Positions 1 through 7,401 of a stretch of DNA of 33,492 bases are shown one piece after another. A program made the position numbers and the translations under genes. The stretch is from assembly GCF_021654135.1 (NCBI RefSeq), contig NZ_JAKGSD010000074.1:1-33492 (forward strand), read 5' to 3'. The notes beneath the pieces were generated by a model that saw nothing but the letters and a program-made list of their open reading frames with translations, was not told the DNA's origin and made no database searches. Source of the DNA: Amycolatopsis tucumanensis (GTDB lineage: Bacteria > Actinomycetota > Actinomycetes > Mycobacteriales > Pseudonocardiaceae). Positions within the stretch are counted from its first letter, which is position 1, and every line of letters begins with the position of its first letter.

Positions 1-2
1 TG

Positions 3-209
3 GAGCTGCCCCGGATCCGGTCCGAGCGGCCCGCGTTCGAGCTGCACTACCCGCATCTCGTCGAGCGCCTGCACGCGGAAGGGCACATCACGCTCTCCGG
101 GCGCGCGCTGTCGGATCCCCATGCCACCCCGGCTCCCTCGGAGCAACTCGCGGATGCCGTCGAAGGCAAGCGCGGCGACGACGAGAGCAGCGGCTCCTCA
201 TCGGCCTGA
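3..209 (+). CDS. 3' end of an unrecognised gene (partial)
   Basis: An open frame runs in from the left edge and ends at TGA 207-209, giving the last 68 residues of a protein whose start lies outside the window. The visible part reads like genuine coding sequence: it begins ELPRIRSERPAFELHYPHLV and becomes rich in Asp, Glu and Ser towards the end, as disordered C-terminal tails often do. I do not recognise a family. Its stop overlaps the stop of the convergent aminotransferase gene by 12 bases, so the two genes meet tail to tail with no terminator between them. Confidence 0.5.
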   Translation, partial: ELPRIRSERPAFELHYPHLVERLHAEGHITLSGRALSDPHATPAPSEQLADAVEGKRGDDESSGSSSA

Positions 210-1397
210 CCGGAGAACGGCGTCTCCCAGAGCCCGGCAGAACATCTCGACTTCGTCGACGGTGTTGTAGTAGTGCACCGAGACACGGACCACTTCCGCC
301 AGTCCCCGGGCCTCCATGTCCCACCGGGTCGACGGGGCCCGGGACACGCTGACGTTGATCCCGCGTTCCGCCATCGTCGCCTTCACCGCATCCGCCGGTA
401 GCGCATCGACGGTGCAGGACACGATGCCGCACCGTTGAGCCCCGATGTCACGGACGCGCACACCAGGCAGCTCCGAGAGCCGGTCCCGAAGATCCTCGGC
501 GAGGCCGGTGACGCGGGCGCGAATCGCGTCGATGCCCCAGCCGAGCGCGTAGTCGATGGCCGTTCCCAGGCCGATCTTCGCCGCGTAGTTGCACTCCCAG
601 GACTCGAACCGGCGGGCGTCGTCCCGCATCCGGTAGCCGGTCCGGCTGACCCAGGTCGCGGCGTGCAGGTCCAGCATCGGTGGCCGCAATTCGGACAGCC
701 GCGCTGCGCGGACGTAGAGCAGGCCCGTTCCGCGTGGTCCGCGCAGGTACTTCCGCCCGGTCAGCGACAGCATGTCGCACCCGATCTCGTTCACATCGAG
801 CGGGAGCTGGCCGGCCGACTGGCACGCGTCCAGCAAATACAGGACCCCGGCCTCGCGCGCCACCCGCCCCACTTCGACGGCCGGGTTGACCAGACCGCCA
901 TTGGTGGGAACGTGGGTCAGCGACACCAGGCGCACCCGTTCGTCGATCATCTCGCGCAGGTGCGCGACGGAAAGCTGCCCGGACTCATCGTTGGGCACGA
1001 CGTCAATCCGGACTCCGTACCTCTCGGCCACCTGCAGGTAGGCGATGAAGTTGCTGGCGTACTCGGCCTCGCTGGTCAGGATGCGGTCACCGTGCCGGAA
1101 CGGGATCGAGTAGAACGCCAGGTCCCACGCCCGGGTGGCGCTGTCGACCACCGCGATCTCGGCTGTTGAACAGCCGAGCAGGCGCGCGGCCGAGTGGTAC
1201 ACGCCGTCCACGGCCTCCGCGGCCGCAGCGGCCGCCTCGTAACCGCCGATGCGGGCCTCGAGCTGCAGGTGACCGATCACGCTGTCCAGAACCGGTTGCG
1301 GCATCAAGGAGGCGCCGGCGTTGTTGAGGTGAACCACGGTCTCGCACCCCGGCGTCTCCTTCCGGGCCGTGTCGATGTCGAATGCGAGTGTGCTCAT
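198..1397 (-). CDS. Class V aminotransferase / cysteine-desulfurase-fold PLP enzyme
   Basis: A 399-residue fold-type I PLP enzyme of the aminotransferase class V group, which includes cysteine desulfurases, isopenicillin-N-epimerase-like enzymes and EgtE-type C-S lyases. Visible landmarks are VHLNNAGASLMP near residue 22, THVPTNGG near 161, the cofactor-binding Asp in LYLLDACQSAG (D190, Q193) and the Schiff-base lysine in SLTGRKYLRGPRGTG (about K216). The start ATG lies inside the stop of the upstream ABC ATPase (ATGA), and GGAGG sits just ahead of it, so translation is coupled. As the last gene of an amino acid uptake operon it probably acts on the imported compound; C-S lyase, desulfurase or racemase activity are all possible. 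No active-site loop Cys of the NifS/SufS type is obvious, so I would not call it IscS. The family is secure and the substrate unknown. Confidence 0.85.
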   Translation of the reverse strand: MSTLAFDIDTARKETPGCETVVHLNNAGASLMPQPVLDSVIGHLQLEARIGGYEAAAAAAEAVDGVYHSAARLLGCSTAEIAVVDSATRAWDLAFYSIPFRHGDRILTSEAEYASNFIAYLQVAERYGVRIDVVPNDESGQLSVAHLREMIDERVRLVSLTHVPTNGGLVNPAVEVGRVAREAGVLYLLDACQSAGQLPLDVNEIGCDMLSLTGRKYLRGPRGTGLLYVRAARLSELRPPMLDLHAATWVSRTGYRMRDDARRFESWECNYAAKIGLGTAIDYALGWGIDAIRARVTGLAEDLRDRLSELPGVRVRDIGAQRCGIVSCTVDALPADAVKATMAERGINVSVSRAPSTRWDMEARGLAEVVRVSVHYYNTVDEVEMFCRALGDAVLRSGR

Positions 1398-2203
1398 ACC
1401 GCCTCCTCACCCTGCCGCGGCAGGGGAGCCGACACCGGTGCCGCGGCGTGCTCGACCAGCCGGAGGAATGAGCGTGCCCGTTCCTGGGCGGGCCGGGTGA
1501 AGAAGGCGTCCGGCGCCGCCTCCTCGACGATGACGCCTCCATCCATGAAAACGATGCGGTCGGCGACCTCACGCGCGAAGTGGGTTTCGTGGGTGACGAT
1601 CACCATCGTCATCCCCTCCCCGGCCAGCTCCTGGATGACGTCGAGGACCTCGGCGTGCAGTTCCGGGTCGAGGGCCGAGGTGGGCTCGTCGAACAGCACC
1701 ACCTCCGGCTCCATGGCCAGAGCCCTGGCGATCGCCACCCGCTGCTTCTGCCCGCCGGACAGTCGTGACGGGTATTCGTCGCGCTTGTCCGCGAGCCCGA
1801 CCCGGGCCAGCAACCGCTCCCCCAGTGCGACCGCCTCGGCCGCAGGCAGCCGGCGGACCTGGCGCGGGCCCTCGATGACATTGCCCAGGGCCGTCATGTG
1901 CGGGAACAGGTTGAACTGCTGGAACACCATTCCGGTTCGCCGCCGTGCGCGCTGCGCCAACCGGCGGGCGGACCGATCCCGTGGTCCACCGCAGTCGAAC
2001 GCGCAGTCGCAGATCCGCACCCGGCCCGCGTCCGGTTCCTCCAACAGGTTCATACATCGAACGAGCGTCGTCTTGCCCGAACCGGAGGGGCCCATGAGCA
2101 CGACCACTTCGCCCCGTTCCACGGACAGATCCACCCCTCGGAGCACGTCCACCTCGCCGAACTTCTTGCGGACGCCGGTGATCTCGATGGTCGGTTCGCT
2201 CAT
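1394..2203 (-). CDS. Polar amino acid ABC transporter ATP-binding protein
   Basis: A 269-residue ATPase that powers uptake by the neighbouring permease. It carries Walker A GPSGSGKTT at about residues 38-46, the Q-loop in VFQQFNLFPHMT, the ABC signature LSGGQKQR, Walker B VVLFDEPTSALDP and the switch His in VIVTHE. These match the PAAT subgroup (GlnQ/HisP-like). The frame is open far upstream, but the ATG at 2203 gives the canonical N terminus MSEPTIEITGVRKKFG and lies 2 bases after the permease stop. The protein has a short Arg-rich insert (about residues 69-90) between Walker A and the Q-loop. Its stop overlaps the aminotransferase start. The substrate is probably an amino acid or derivative and cannot be fixed from sequence. 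Confidence 0.9.
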   Translation of the reverse strand: MSEPTIEITGVRKKFGEVDVLRGVDLSVERGEVVVLMGPSGSGKTTLVRCMNLLEEPDAGRVRICDCAFDCGGPRDRSARRLAQRARRRTGMVFQQFNLFPHMTALGNVIEGPRQVRRLPAAEAVALGERLLARVGLADKRDEYPSRLSGGQKQRVAIARALAMEPEVVLFDEPTSALDPELHAEVLDVIQELAGEGMTMVIVTHETHFAREVADRIVFMDGGVIVEEAAPDAFFTRPAQERARSFLRLVEHAAAPVSAPLPRQGEEAV

Positions 2204-2205
2204 CG

Positions 2206-2850
2206 TCAGTACGCCCTTCCCAACCGCTTTTCCAGCATGCCCTGCCCGACGGACAGGACGGTGTTGATCAGCCAGTACATGGCTCCGGCGAGGAGAAACG
2301 CCTCCATGTACCGGAAACTCGCGTTGCCCACGCTTTCCGCGACCCGGGTCAGCTCCACCACCGTCACCGCCGAGGCCAGGGAGGTGTCTTTCATGAGAGC
2401 GATGAAGCGACCTCCCACCGCCGGTGTCGCGATCCGGATCGCCTGCGGGAACACGATCCGGCGGAAGGTCCGCCCGTACGGCATGCCGATCGAGGACGCG
2501 GCCTCCCACTGTCCTTTGTCGACACCGAGGATTCCGCCGCGGAAGTTCTCGCTCAGGTAGGCGGCCGAGAACAGTGTCAGCGCCAGGATCGCCGACGGGA
2601 TGGGTTCCAGCTGTACTCCCAGCTGCGGCAGGCCGAAGTAGATCACCATGATCTGGATCAGCAGCGGCGTACCCCGGAAGACCGAGACGTAGGTGATCGC
2701 CACGGCTCGCAGTACCCGGATGCGGGAGATCCGGGCCAATGCGATCAGAGCACCGAGGACCGACCCCAGGACGAACGAGGCCACGCCGAGCAGGATCGTG
2801 ACCCCGAATCCGCGCAGCAGCATCGGAAAGGCATTTGTCAGTAGGTCCAT
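2206..2850 (-). CDS. Polar amino acid ABC transporter permease
   Basis: A 214-residue inner membrane permease of the HisM/GlnP family with about five hydrophobic segments. The cytoplasmic coupling region reads QWEAASSIGMPYGRTFRRIV, which matches the EAA loop that docks on the ATPase. The ATG at 2850 (MDLLTNAFPML) follows GGAGGAAGTC, a strong ribosome binding site; the frame stays open for 700 bases upstream, but that part is antisense to the binding-protein gene. It lies 32 bases after the binding-protein gene and 2 bases before the ATPase, so the three form one transcription unit. With a single permease gene, a homodimer is expected. Confidence 0.9.
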   Translation of the reverse strand: MDLLTNAFPMLLRGFGVTILLGVASFVLGSVLGALIALARISRIRVLRAVAITYVSVFRGTPLLIQIMVIYFGLPQLGVQLEPIPSAILALTLFSAAYLSENFRGGILGVDKGQWEAASSIGMPYGRTFRRIVFPQAIRIATPAVGGRFIALMKDTSLASAVTVVELTRVAESVGNASFRYMEAFLLAGAMYWLINTVLSVGQGMLEKRLGRAY

Positions 2851-2882
2851 GACTTCCTCCACACAGCGCAGGGGCGATGGCC

Positions 2883-3719
2883 TCAGTTGGTGGGCAGCGC
2901 CTTGAGTTCGGACGCCATGTCGAGCCCGCCGAGCCACTGCCGGGAAATGCGGGTCAACGTCCCATCGGCGATCATGTCGTTGATCGCGCGGTCGACCTCG
3001 CGTTTCAGCGCGGGTGAGTCCTTGCGGAAGGAGATGCCGTTGACCTCCGCCTCCAGCAACGGCCCCGCCGGCTTGACGGCCAGCCCGTTCTGGCTGGCCA
3101 AGTAGCTTCCCTGGAAGCGGGAAACCAGCATGGCGTCGGCATTGCCCCGGGACAGATCGGTGAGACCGAGCGTGGCGTTGTCGTAGGTCTTGACGCGGAC
3201 GTCCGGGATCTTGTCGGTGGCGAACTTGTGCTGGGTGGTGCCGGCCGAGACCGCGACGGTCTTGCCGCGCAGATCGGCCAATGAGGTGATCGTGGTGTCC
3301 GAAGCCGGGACGAAGATCGAAATCCCGTTGACCTCGTACGGCGTGGAGAAGTCGACCTGCTGCTTGCGCTCGTCGGTGATGGTCTGGCCGGAGATCACCA
3401 TGTCGAATCGGCCTGCCTTGATCCCCTCGATGAACGTCTGGAAGCTGGCCTGCACGAACTCGACCTTCCCGATTCCGAGGCGGCGAGCCAGCTCGTGGGC
3501 GACATCGACGTCGTATCCAGCAGGCGCACCGTTGGGGCCGACGAAGTTCCACGGTGGATTCGCCTGGGTCAGCGCGACCCGCAGGGTGCCGCTACCGCGC
3601 ACGTTCTCCAGGACGTCACCTGAGGCCCGGTTCGAACATCCGAGCAAACCACCCGCGGACGCGAGCGCAACAGCGGACAGGATCGTTCTCCGGGACAGCT
3701 GGACCTGTGACCTTCGCAT
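2883..3719 (-). CDS. Extracellular amino-acid-binding lipoprotein (SBP family 3)
   Basis: A 278-residue solute-binding protein that captures substrate for the permease and ATPase encoded just downstream. The N terminus has SRRTIL, a twin-arginine-like motif, followed by a hydrophobic stretch and the lipobox LLGC, so it is probably exported and lipid-anchored. The mature part has the family 3 hallmarks: LRVALTQANPPWNF, GYDVDVAHELARRLG, FDMVISGQTITDERKQQVDF and LADLRGKTVAVSAGTT. I chose ATG 3719 over ATG 3737 because AGGGAG lies 5-6 bases ahead of 3719, while nothing similar precedes 3737. The promoter should lie between 3720 and 3840, where two dyads are seen. The ligand is unknown. Confidence 0.9.
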   Translation of the reverse strand: MRRSQVQLSRRTILSAVALASAGGLLGCSNRASGDVLENVRGSGTLRVALTQANPPWNFVGPNGAPAGYDVDVAHELARRLGIGKVEFVQASFQTFIEGIKAGRFDMVISGQTITDERKQQVDFSTPYEVNGISIFVPASDTTITSLADLRGKTVAVSAGTTQHKFATDKIPDVRVKTYDNATLGLTDLSRGNADAMLVSRFQGSYLASQNGLAVKPAGPLLEAEVNGISFRKDSPALKREVDRAINDMIADGTLTRISRQWLGGLDMASELKALPTN

Positions 3720-3796
3720 AACGTCTCCCTCACTCATGGGGACCGTGGCGGTGAGGTGTCATCGACAACCTCGTACCGCCGCTGCGTACATGCACG

Positions 3797-3808
3797 TCAC
3801 TCGAGTGA
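3797..3808. promoter_or_regulatory. 12-bp perfect palindrome, candidate operator
   Basis: TCACTCGAGTGA is a perfect 12-base palindrome about 78 bases upstream of the amino-acid-binding lipoprotein start, in otherwise non-coding DNA. The position suits an operator for the transport operon. The regulator is not identifiable. Confidence 0.35.
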
Positions 3809-3819
3809 GTGAAACTGTA

Positions 3820-3834
3820 TGCCCCCATAGGGTA
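3820..3834. promoter_or_regulatory. CsoR-type dyad, weak copy
   Basis: Read on the minus strand this is TACCCTATGGGGGCA. It agrees with the near-perfect copZ dyad (TACCCCTGAGGGGTA) at about 10 of 15 positions, with the TACCC and GGGG blocks in register. It lies about 100 bases upstream of the binding-lipoprotein operon. It may be a degenerate CsoR-family site or chance in GC-rich DNA. Confidence 0.3.
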
Positions 3835-3930
3835 TGCGTCAACGGACGATCACCCGGATGCGCCGGACGTAACCGAGCCGCAACAAGAGGCCACGGCCCG
3901 AAACCACGTGAACCCGAAAGAGAAAAGTAA

Positions 3931-3947
3931 TACTAATAGTCTTAGTA
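3931..3947. promoter_or_regulatory. BlaI-type box A, TACTA-N7-TAGTA
   Basis: TACTA-ATAGTCT-TAGTA in a locally AT-rich stretch, with the same arms and 7-base spacer as five other copies in this window. No gene starts convincingly within 300 bases on either strand, so its target is unknown. It could be a relic, or it could serve an unrecognised small RNA or peptide. Confidence 0.55.
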
Positions 3948-4443
3948 AGCCGCCGGGCTGTCGGCTCAGATCGCGCGCGAGGGCCTGGAACCGAGACGAG
4001 GTACAGACCAGGCGCCGCACTTCGGAACGGCGCTCACGGCGAGGTCAAGCATCCGGAGCATCCCGGATTAAATGGACGTCGTGCGCTCGACTTCGGACGC
4101 GGCGGCGACTCCGCGGCCGGAGTGCAGCCCTAGCACGTTGATCAAGGCGATCGTCTCAGCGGCCGGACTGGCCGAGGAATGCGCCGCAAACGCCAGAGGA
4201 CAACCGTCGGCGAGGTGTCCCCGCGCAGGCGCCAGCGCGATCGTTGCTGGCGAGCCAGGCGTCGAACCTCACGTCCCTGCAGCGGTCGCTTCGCGCCAGG
4301 CGGCCCCTGGCCGCCGCAGTGTCGTCGGACCACCGCCTCCAGGGGCGATTCCTTTTGCGCGGGGCGGCAGAGGCGGTCACAAGAACAGGTGGTGAACCTG
4401 TACGGCTGCGTCCGCGTTGCGGGCCTCGGCCGGTAGTGTCCCG
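3948..4443. other. Intergenic region without a recognisable gene
   Basis: About 500 bases between box A and the end of the M23 peptidase gene. Frames are open on both strands, as expected at this GC content, but none has a good ribosome binding site joined to a plausible protein. A short frame from ATG 4072 (107 residues, Pro/Arg/Ala-rich) resembles nothing I know. Decayed coding sequence is possible. Confidence 0.4.
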
Positions 4444-5187
4444 TCACCCGCCGCTGACGTCGGCACCCCGCTCCTGCAGCCAGGCGAGCGGGTCCACTTT
4501 CTTGCCACTCGGCGACCACACTTCGAAGTGCAGGTGCGGTCCGGTCGAGATCCCCCGGTTGCCCACCTCGGCGATCACCTGGCCGCCCTGCACCCGCTGC
4601 CCCTCGCGCACGGAATAGCTGTTGATGTGGCCGTAGACCGTGATCGTTCCGTCATCGTGGCGGATCTTGACCCACAGCCCGAAGCCGCTCGCCGGTCCCG
4701 CGTCGATCACGACCCCGGCCATCGGCGCGCGGATCGGGGTGCCGATCTTGTTGGCGATGTCCAGGCCGTAATGGGTCGTCCCCCATCGGGGGCCGTAGTT
4801 CGACGTGATGACTCCGGTCACCGGCGGGTACACGCGGTTGCGCAGCTCTTCCTGCCGGGCCGCCTCTTGTCTCGCCGCCTCTTGCCTGGCCGCCTCGTCT
4901 CGAGCGGCCTGCGCCGCCTTGTCACGACGGGTCTGCTCGGCGTCGTCGAGCAGGGCGACCTCGTCAAGAGCCGAGCGCAGGGGAACCGGGGCAACGAGAC
5001 GCTCGGCGGCGCCGGCCCCTCCGCCACCTACGCCAGTCGGTGCCAGGGTTTCCGCGTCGGCAGGCGCGGAGCCTCCGTTCGGCGCGGCCTGCGCCGCCGC
5101 GACCGCCGCTCCGGCGGCGAAGCCGGCCAACAGGACACTCGTTCTCAGGCTGTTCCGGACAACACGTTGCGCATGATGACGAGCCAC
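4444..5187 (-). CDS. Secreted M23 family metallopeptidase (LytM/NlpD type)
   Basis: A 247-residue exported peptidoglycan hydrolase or hydrolase activator. The start chosen is GTG 5187 (VARHHAQRVVRNSLRTS), with GAGAGG six bases ahead; no ATG lies between it and an implausible upstream frame. A signal peptide follows (LLAGFAAGAAVAAAQAAP), then a Gly/Pro-rich spacer, a charged helix with an EAARQ repeat near residues 116-130 that should form a coiled coil, and the C-terminal peptidase domain. Zinc-site motifs are intact: HYGLDIANKIGTP (first His and Asp), YGHI and GPHLHFEVW (HxH). Catalytic activity is therefore likely. A BlaI-type box lies 49 bases upstream of the start, suggesting derepression with the other boxed genes under envelope stress. 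Confidence 0.85.
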   Translation of the reverse strand: MARHHAQRVVRNSLRTSVLLAGFAAGAAVAAAQAAPNGGSAPADAETLAPTGVGGGGAGAAERLVAPVPLRSALDEVALLDDAEQTRRDKAAQAARDEAARQEAARQEAARQEELRNRVYPPVTGVITSNYGPRWGTTHYGLDIANKIGTPIRAPMAGVVIDAGPASGFGLWVKIRHDDGTITVYGHINSYSVREGQRVQGGQVIAEVGNRGISTGPHLHFEVWSPSGKKVDPLAWLQERGADVSGG

Positions 5188-5235
5188 GATGCGCCTCTCG
5201 GTCGGGGTCGGGGGCGTTCGTTGCCGGAACGTTAT

Positions 5236-5253
5236 CACTATGCAGATTAGTAG
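5236..5253. promoter_or_regulatory. BlaI-type box B
   Basis: CACTA-TGCAGAT-TAGTAG, one mismatch from the TACTA-N7-TAGTA consensus, with the same 7-base spacer. It lies 49 bases upstream of the GTG start of the M23 peptidase gene, where the promoter should be. Confidence 0.6.
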
Positions 5254-5279
5254 AGAGGAGGAGGGGTACCGGAGGCTGC

Positions 5280-5597
5280 TCAGGTGCGCAGCCGCCGTCC
5301 GGCGAACACCGCCCCGATGATGAACAACAAGCCCGCCATGGGCCATCCCAGCAGCAGGTCCTGCATCCCGACGGTCGGCAACAGGGAGAAGTTGCCGAGG
5401 TGAGCTCCGATGTGCACGACAGCCATGACCACGCCGACAGCCATGAGTGCCCACCCGAAGGTTCGGCCGATGAGCCAGCGGCGGTATGCCGCCGTGTAGG
5501 CCACCTTGCTCGACTTGCTCACCTCCCGGCGAAGGTTCGCCTCCGTCGCCCGTTGCTGCTGGCGGCGCTTGCGCCCCCCGCTCGACATCTTCGGCAT
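5280..5597 (-). CDS. Small two-helix membrane protein, function unknown
   Basis: A 105-residue protein with a basic N-terminal third (SSGGRKRRQQQRATEANLRR) and two hydrophobic helices (about residues 44-64 and 78-98: RTFGWALMAVGVVMAVVHIG and LLLGWPMAGLLFIIGAVFAG), ending GRRLRT. The topology is probably both ends inside. ATG 5597 is preferred to GTG 5612 because AGGAG lies five bases ahead of the ATG, while the GTG overlaps that site. I do not recognise a characterised family. It is divergent from the cupredoxin lipoprotein gene and shares BlaI-type box C with it, so the two are probably co-regulated. Confidence 0.7.
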   Translation of the reverse strand: MPKMSSGGRKRRQQQRATEANLRREVSKSSKVAYTAAYRRWLIGRTFGWALMAVGVVMAVVHIGAHLGNFSLLPTVGMQDLLLGWPMAGLLFIIGAVFAGRRLRT

Positions 5598-5621
5598 CCG
5601 GACTCCTCTCACCGCCTATCT

Positions 5622-5640
5622 CTACTAAGAATCCTAGTAG
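5622..5640. promoter_or_regulatory. BlaI-type box C in a divergent promoter
   Basis: CTACTA-AGAATCC-TAGTAG: perfect six-base arms with a 7-base spacer. It lies between the divergent small membrane protein (start 5597) and the cupredoxin lipoprotein (start 5671). TAGGAT at 5638-5643 could be the -10 of the rightward promoter and overlaps the right arm, so binding would block initiation. Confidence 0.7.
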
Positions 5641-5670
5641 GATGGCCGGATCGTGCAGGAGGTGACTCCC

Positions 5671-6174
5671 ATGCCGGATTGCCGATCCACACCCAACCCG
5701 CTTCGGTCCAGGTGCCGCCGCGGGGAATCGACCGTGATACTGGCCGCACTCGGCTTGCTCGCGGCAGCCTGCAGCGGAGGCGGCACGAACACGCCAGGAA
5801 CCAGCGCCAGCACTTCCGCCGGACAGCCGTCGAGCGCCTCAGCAGGAACATCCGTCACAGTGACACTGACCGAGTTCGCGGTCGGGGTGCCGCAACGCGC
5901 CTTCGCGCCTGGAACGTACACGTTCACCGCACGCAATCAAGGGCAGACGATTCACGCGCTCGAAATCGTGGGCCCGGGCGGGCTCGACGAACGAACGACC
6001 ACGTTCCGCGGAGGGCAGTCGGAGGATCTGACGGTAACGCTGCAACCTGGCAGCTATGAGCTCCTCTGCCCGGTGGGCAACCACCGGCAACAGGGCATGA
6101 CAACCACGATCACGGTCGGTGGCGACAGTACGGCCGGCAGCTCTCCTCAACAGCCCACCGCAGGCGGCTACTGA
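5671..6174 (+). CDS. Cupredoxin-domain lipoprotein
   Basis: A 167-residue exported lipoprotein with a plastocyanin-like domain. After a basic N terminus comes a hydrophobic segment and lipobox LAAACSGG, then a Ser/Thr/Gly linker and one cupredoxin domain. The presumed type 1 copper ligands are the His in GQTIHALEIVG and the Cys, His and Met in LLCPVGNHRQQGM. All four are present, so it should bind copper and could act as a periplasmic-side electron carrier or copper buffer. ATG 5671 follows AGGAGGTGA at ideal spacing; an in-frame GTG at 5653 lies ahead of that site and is rejected. BlaI box C precedes it, and copZ and DUF305/DUF6153 genes nearby support a role in copper handling. Confidence 0.85.
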   Translation: MPDCRSTPNPLRSRCRRGESTVILAALGLLAAACSGGGTNTPGTSASTSAGQPSSASAGTSVTVTLTEFAVGVPQRAFAPGTYTFTARNQGQTIHALEIVGPGGLDERTTTFRGGQSEDLTVTLQPGSYELLCPVGNHRQQGMTTTITVGGDSTAGSSPQQPTAGGY

Positions 6175-6187
6175 GACGACGAGTCGG

Positions 6188-6216
6188 TTGTCATATACCC
6201 CCTACCCGTATATCCT
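6188..6216 (+). promoter_or_regulatory. Sigma-70-type promoter with CsoR-like operator in its spacer
   Basis: TTGTCA (6188-6193), 17 bases, then TATCCT (6211-6216): a near-consensus housekeeping promoter. The ATG of the AhpD-like gene lies 6 bases after the -10, with no ribosome binding site, so the transcript is probably leaderless. The spacer is filled by ATATAC-CCCCTACCC-GTATAT (6193-6213), a C-rich-core dyad like CsoR/RcnR/FrmR-family operators. A repressor bound here would cover the promoter completely. Confidence 0.65.
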
Positions 6217-6222
6217 GACGGT

Positions 6223-6756
6223 ATGAGACGCATCGCCGCCCTGACTCCCGACACCGCGCCGCCGAAGTCGGCTGAACTGCTCGGCGGCATCATCGCCCGC
6301 CACGGGAGCGTAGGGGAAATGGTGTCCACCATGGCCCACTCGCCCGCGACCCTCCAGGGCTATCTGGATTTCTCGCGGGCGATGAAGCGTGCCGCCACGC
6401 CGCGGAAGGTGAGCGAGAAGATCTCTCTGGCGCTGCAGGAGTGGATCGGCTGCGGCACCTGCCTGGCGGCCCACGTCGATGCGGCCCGGTCGCTCGGCCT
6501 CTCCGAGACCGACATCGTCCTGGCTCGCCAGGGGACGTCGACCGACGCCAGGGAGACCGCGCTGATCGCCTTCGCGCTGGCCGTTCTCGCCGAACCGTCG
6601 TCGATCGGCGATGCGGACATCGAGCGGCTACGTGGGCACGGGTGGAGTGATCGCGTGATCACCGAGATCCCGGCGCTCGTCGCCCTCAACCAGCTGACCG
6701 GGACCTTCAACCTGGTCATCGGCCTGCAACCGGACGTCACCGCCCGGGCTTCCTAG
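6223..6756 (+). CDS. Carboxymuconolactone decarboxylase / AhpD-like protein
   Basis: A 177-residue all-helical protein of the CMD/AhpD superfamily. The redox motif is EWIGCGTCLAAH, with C77-x2-C80 and His84 as in AhpD, the thiol reductant that recycles peroxiredoxin. The upstream Glu of the AhpD proton relay is not certain here. Related uncharacterised members often act as thiol-dependent oxidoreductases or peroxidases. Translation probably starts at the first base of a leaderless mRNA under a CsoR-like operator, so I infer induction by metal or reactive sulfur/electrophile stress. No ahpC gene is nearby. It ends convergently with the STAS gene, with a double palindrome between the stops. Confidence 0.8.
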   Translation: MRRIAALTPDTAPPKSAELLGGIIARHGSVGEMVSTMAHSPATLQGYLDFSRAMKRAATPRKVSEKISLALQEWIGCGTCLAAHVDAARSLGLSETDIVLARQGTSTDARETALIAFALAVLAEPSSIGDADIERLRGHGWSDRVITEIPALVALNQLTGTFNLVIGLQPDVTARAS

Positions 6757-6777
6757 GAAGCCAACCCCAGGCCTGGG
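6747..6777. terminator. Tandem palindromes between convergent genes
   Basis: GGCTTCCTAGGAAGCC (6747-6762) and CCCAGGCCTGGG (6766-6777) are both perfect palindromes. They span the end of the AhpD-like gene and the gap before the convergent STAS gene stop at 6785. Such paired hairpins probably work as a bidirectional terminator, although no U-tract follows. Confidence 0.5.
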
Positions 6778-6784
6778 CGATCGA

Positions 6785-7159
6785 TCAAGCGTCGGAGGCG
6801 TCGGCACCGAGGCCCAGGGCGGCGAGGGCATCACGCCTGGTGATGGTCGTCCTGATCACGCCGATGAGCCCGGCGCGCTCGAGTTCACGCTGAACCGAAC
6901 CGCGAATGGCGGTCAGGACCAGTCGACCACCGGCGCTCTCGGCGAGCTGTTTCAGCGCGACGAGGGCGTCGGCTCCCGCGGAGTCGCAGGATCGCAGTTC
7001 GGCCAGGTCGAGCACGGCGTGATGGCGACCGGCATCGACCTGAGCGAGAAGGCTGCTCAACAGAGTCGGCGCGGTGGCGTGGTCGAGGTGTCCCGTCAAG
7101 GCCAGAACAGCACCGTTGACCCCGGCGCGGCTCGCCGTGATCGTCAACGGTGGGATCAT
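6785..7159 (-). CDS. STAS-domain anti-sigma-factor antagonist
   Basis: A 124-residue single STAS domain of the SpoIIAA/RsbV type, which binds and sequesters an anti-sigma kinase when its key serine is unphosphorylated. The fold is visible as GAVLALTGHLDHATAP, then HHAVLDLAELRSCDSAGADAL, where the Ser in CDSAG is at the phosphorylation position, and GGRLVLTAIRGSVQRELERAG. ATG 7159 follows GGGGAGGTCGCCC; longer in-frame starts lack a ribosome site. No partner kinase or sigma factor is encoded nearby, so its network is elsewhere. About 240 bases upstream (7160-7401) hold no recognised gene. Confidence 0.85.
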   Translation of the reverse strand: MIPPLTITASRAGVNGAVLALTGHLDHATAPTLLSSLLAQVDAGRHHAVLDLAELRSCDSAGADALVALKQLAESAGGRLVLTAIRGSVQRELERAGLIGVIRTTITRRDALAALGLGADASDA

Positions 7160-7401
7160 GGGCGACCTCCCCGGCCAGGATGCACACGCTGCCCGCAGCC
7201 TTGGCCCTGCAGTCGAGCACGGAGGCACGAGCGCCGAGCCTGGTCACCGAGCCGCCACGTACCGTTTGGGCTACCGGGTCTACCCGGCAACGACCGTGGA
7301 TAAACGCCGTTCGTGAAGCGCGCTCAAAACTGGGCTTCACCCTGGACGAGTGCGGGAACTGCTCCACCTCGCAGACGATCGCTGCAGGCCAGACGCTCAG
7401 C

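Noticed and set aside
435..1169. Long plus-strand open frame opposite the aminotransferase gene
   Set aside because: It is antisense to a clearly recognisable PLP enzyme and its translation resembles no protein; high GC content keeps it open.
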